This document shows positions 5,392 through 6,755 of a stretch of 6,755 nt of DNA, in pieces. The position numbers and the translations under genes are program-made. This DNA comes from JABDBK01 sp964453575 (GTDB taxonomy: Bacteria; Pseudomonadota; Gammaproteobacteria; DSM-16500). How positions within the stretch are numbered: position 1 is the first letter of the stretch; each line of letters starts with the position of its first letter. The notes beneath the pieces were generated by a model. That model did no database searches. It saw nothing but the letters and a program-made list of their open reading frames with translations, and was not told where the DNA came from. The stretch is from NCBI GenBank assembly GCA_964453575.1, contig CAYVRW010000111.1:1-6755 (forward strand), given 5' to 3'.

Positions 5392-6655
5392 CGTCTGAGA
5401 TGAGATGATTTATTTTATTTTTATTAATGATATCAATGAGATAGCAATTATATAAAGCTTGCGCTATTTTGCTACTCATCCCATACCTTTTATATGATTT
5501 AATAACATAAGTATCTTTAGAATTTAACAAGTTCTGTTCGAAATCAAGTGTTATCTGTTCTTTTTGCTCCATAGTTAAACCACTTAAATAAGTTTCTATC
5601 ATTTGCTTTTTTTGTTTAGAAATTTCTCTTTCTTTTGCTTCTTCTTGTACCTTATTTTGAGCTATCTTTATATCCCCTCGATTTTTTTCTTCTTTTATAA
5701 TATCTTTACTAGATTTGCTTAGCTTATAATCATTTTTCCATGCCTTAAATAGATATCCTGCAATTTCTCTAATTCTACCAGATTTAAAACTTTCAGAAGA
5801 TTTAATAAATTTAATTTTTTCCTTTATATATTCTTCATCATATTGCGACAAAATATCTGATAAAGATTTATTTGAGAGATGAAAATCTATCCTTAATACA
5901 TTCATCAACTCTGAATCTAAAATTTTTTCTTCATTATCTAAACGATTTATTTGATTAAACGATGATAACTTAAATTTAATGCTAATTACTTTTTTATTTA
6001 TACGCTGAATTTCAGGTATCACTTTAATGGGAGAATATAAATTTACTTCTTTTACGGCAACATCAAGAACACGCTTTTTAAAATCACAGAAGTTCGGGTA
6101 ACGATTTCCAGGTATACCCATTAATTTTCTAAATGTATTAATCGCCAACCATGGAGTACTAGCAATACCTTGAAATCGTATACAATTCTCATATAAAGCT
6201 AATCCATAATTCGAATTAAAAGCAGTCATAACACTGAGATCAACTTTACCGTAAATTTCAGGTCGATAAAGTAATTCTCTCATTACTGAACTGAATTCAT
6301 AAGAACAAATTCCATTTTCGATTTTTGCCGCTGAAACAATAGCGCTTGCTCTCCATTTTTCATTAATGTTTCCATGATCATTTTCAATAACATTCCATTC
6401 AATAGCTGTAGTAATCAAATCCATGATAGATTTTCTTAATTTTTTATAATCTCTGCTGTCATAACCAATTAAGCCACATAATTTTTTTACCGATATAGAG
6501 TAATGACTTTTATCTGGCATCTCATGATATGCATTGAATAATAAGGCATTGAAAAGCTTTCTTTGAACAAGCGTTAAATTGTTAGAGCAATGTATAGTAT
6601 TGACATGCTTCTTCAAAATGATATTAATGTCTTTTTTTTCTTCAGATGACATCAT
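5375..6655 (-). CDS. Rep_3 family plasmid replication initiator
   Basis: This is a probable initiator that binds the origin and recruits the host replication machinery. The 426 residues start with the Rep_3 (RepB-type) pattern: LKKHVNTIHCSNNLTLVQRK (15-34), ISVKKLCGLIGY (54-65) and IEWNVI (85-90) form the first winged-helix domain. YGLALYENCIRF (150-161) and the FCDFKKRVLDVAVKEVN segment (189-205) belong to the second. Beyond about residue 245 is an extension of roughly 180 residues with YDEEYIKEKIKFI (272-284), AGYLFKAWKNDY (299-310), a highly charged helical stretch (311-350) and a final helical part. AAGGAG (6662-6667, complement) lies six bases before the first ATG and nine before the second (6652), so the start could be either. 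Two perfect palindromes sit just upstream and may mediate autoregulation or origin binding. The coding sequence looks more AT-rich than metE. No parA/parB partner is visible here. Confidence 0.88.
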   Translation of the reverse strand: MMSSEEKKDINIILKKHVNTIHCSNNLTLVQRKLFNALLFNAYHEMPDKSHYSISVKKLCGLIGYDSRDYKKLRKSIMDLITTAIEWNVIENDHGNINEKWRASAIVSAAKIENGICSYEFSSVMRELLYRPEIYGKVDLSVMTAFNSNYGLALYENCIRFQGIASTPWLAINTFRKLMGIPGNRYPNFCDFKKRVLDVAVKEVNLYSPIKVIPEIQRINKKVISIKFKLSSFNQINRLDNEEKILDSELMNVLRIDFHLSNKSLSDILSQYDEEYIKEKIKFIKSSESFKSGRIREIAGYLFKAWKNDYKLSKSSKDIIKEEKNRGDIKIAQNKVQEEAKEREISKQKKQMIETYLSGLTMEQKEQITLDFEQNLLNSKDTYVIKSYKRYGMSSKIAQALYNCYLIDIINKNKINHLISDVCVLG

Positions 6656-6675
6656 TACAGACTCCTTGTCTGTTT

Positions 6676-6699
6676 TTAATAAACTTGAATCCGGACGTC
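6676..6699 (-). promoter_or_regulatory. Possible rep promoter region overlapped by palindrome
   Basis: Read on the minus strand, TATTAA (6681-6676) could be the -10 of rep, placed shortly before the ribosome-binding site. No good -35 is present at normal spacing. The position it would occupy falls in the palindrome at 6688-6705, so a protein bound there would block or replace -35 contacts. This is positional inference. Confidence 0.25.
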
Positions 6700-6705
6700 C
6701 GGATT
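6688..6705. repeat. Perfect 18-bp palindrome, copy 1
   Basis: AATCCGGACGTCCGGATT is its own reverse complement across 18 bp and lies 32 bp upstream of the rep start. The GC-rich core TCCGGACGTCCGGA contrasts with the AT-rich surroundings. It probably is a binding site for a dimeric regulator, possibly Rep itself. Confidence 0.9.
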
Positions 6706-6715
6706 GATCGATTAA
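6704..6715. repeat. Imperfect palindrome TTGATCGATTAA between the two copies
   Basis: The centre ATCGAT (6707-6712) is a perfect palindrome and the flanks TTG/TAA match except at one symmetric pair. It includes one GATC site (6706-6709). It fills part of the spacer between the two long palindromes and might be a third, weaker site, or chance. Confidence 0.3.
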
Positions 6716-6721
6716 TTTACA

Positions 6722-6741
6722 AAATCCGGACGTCCGGATTT
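6722..6741. repeat. Perfect 20-bp palindrome, copy 2
   Basis: AAATCCGGACGTCCGGATTT repeats the 18-bp core of copy 1 exactly and is palindromic over one more base on each side. Centres of the two copies are 35 bp apart. Being identical and palindromic, the two are both a direct and an inverted repeat, which excludes chance. The region after it reaches the window edge. Confidence 0.9.
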
Positions 6742-6755
6742 CATAGAGTGAGATC

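Noticed and set aside
1..6755. CRISPR array, tRNA, rRNA or insertion sequence
   Set aside because: No repeat-spacer series, tRNA-like cloverleaf, rRNA segment or transposase was seen on either strand.

Overview
The window is an AT-rich stretch of bacterial DNA, probably gammaproteobacterial. The metE product resembles the E. coli enzyme closely, with every active-site residue shifted by exactly five positions. The style of the remaining proteins (a membrane and coiled-coil protein of effector-like build, an HU-like protein with a basic tail, a Rep_3 initiator with a long C-terminal extension) recalls host-associated Legionellales such as Coxiella and Legionella relatives. That taxonomic guess is inference and could be wrong. 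The Rep_3 initiator with palindromes in front of it suggests a plasmid or plasmid-derived segment. No partition, conjugation or transposase gene is visible.

Layout: 1-370 is non-coding and AT-rich, with a 7-bp-arm inverted repeat near the left edge, a TTGACA element abutting a 10-bp palindrome, and a terminator-like hairpin ending about 50 bp before metE. At 371-2695 (+) lies an apparently intact cobalamin-independent methionine synthase, metE. A 166-bp gap with an AT-rich 15-bp perfect hairpin follows. At 2862-3179 (+) is a small exported protein rich in Trp and with four Cys, closed by a clear intrinsic terminator. At 3296-4642 (+) is an unrecognised protein with about six hydrophobic segments alternating with charged helical stretches. 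At 4741-5133 (+) is an HU-family DNA-binding protein with a basic N-terminal tail, also followed by an intrinsic terminator. At 5375-6655 (-), convergent with the HU gene, is the replication initiator. Its upstream region (6656-6755) carries two copies of a perfect 18 to 20-bp palindrome, 35 bp centre to centre, which stand out as GC-rich in this AT-rich DNA.

The genes do not form one obvious pathway. The gaps are about 100-240 bp, and terminators follow the small exported protein and the HU gene, so most genes look like separate transcription units. The most coherent reading is a small replicon or plasmid segment with a replication module (rep plus operator or origin palindromes), a nucleoid protein of its own, a metabolic gene (methionine synthesis), and two envelope or host-interaction candidates. 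If the window were a complete circle, 6656-6755 joined to 1-370 would be one non-coding region between divergent rep and metE and the natural place for the origin. The sequence alone does not show circularity.
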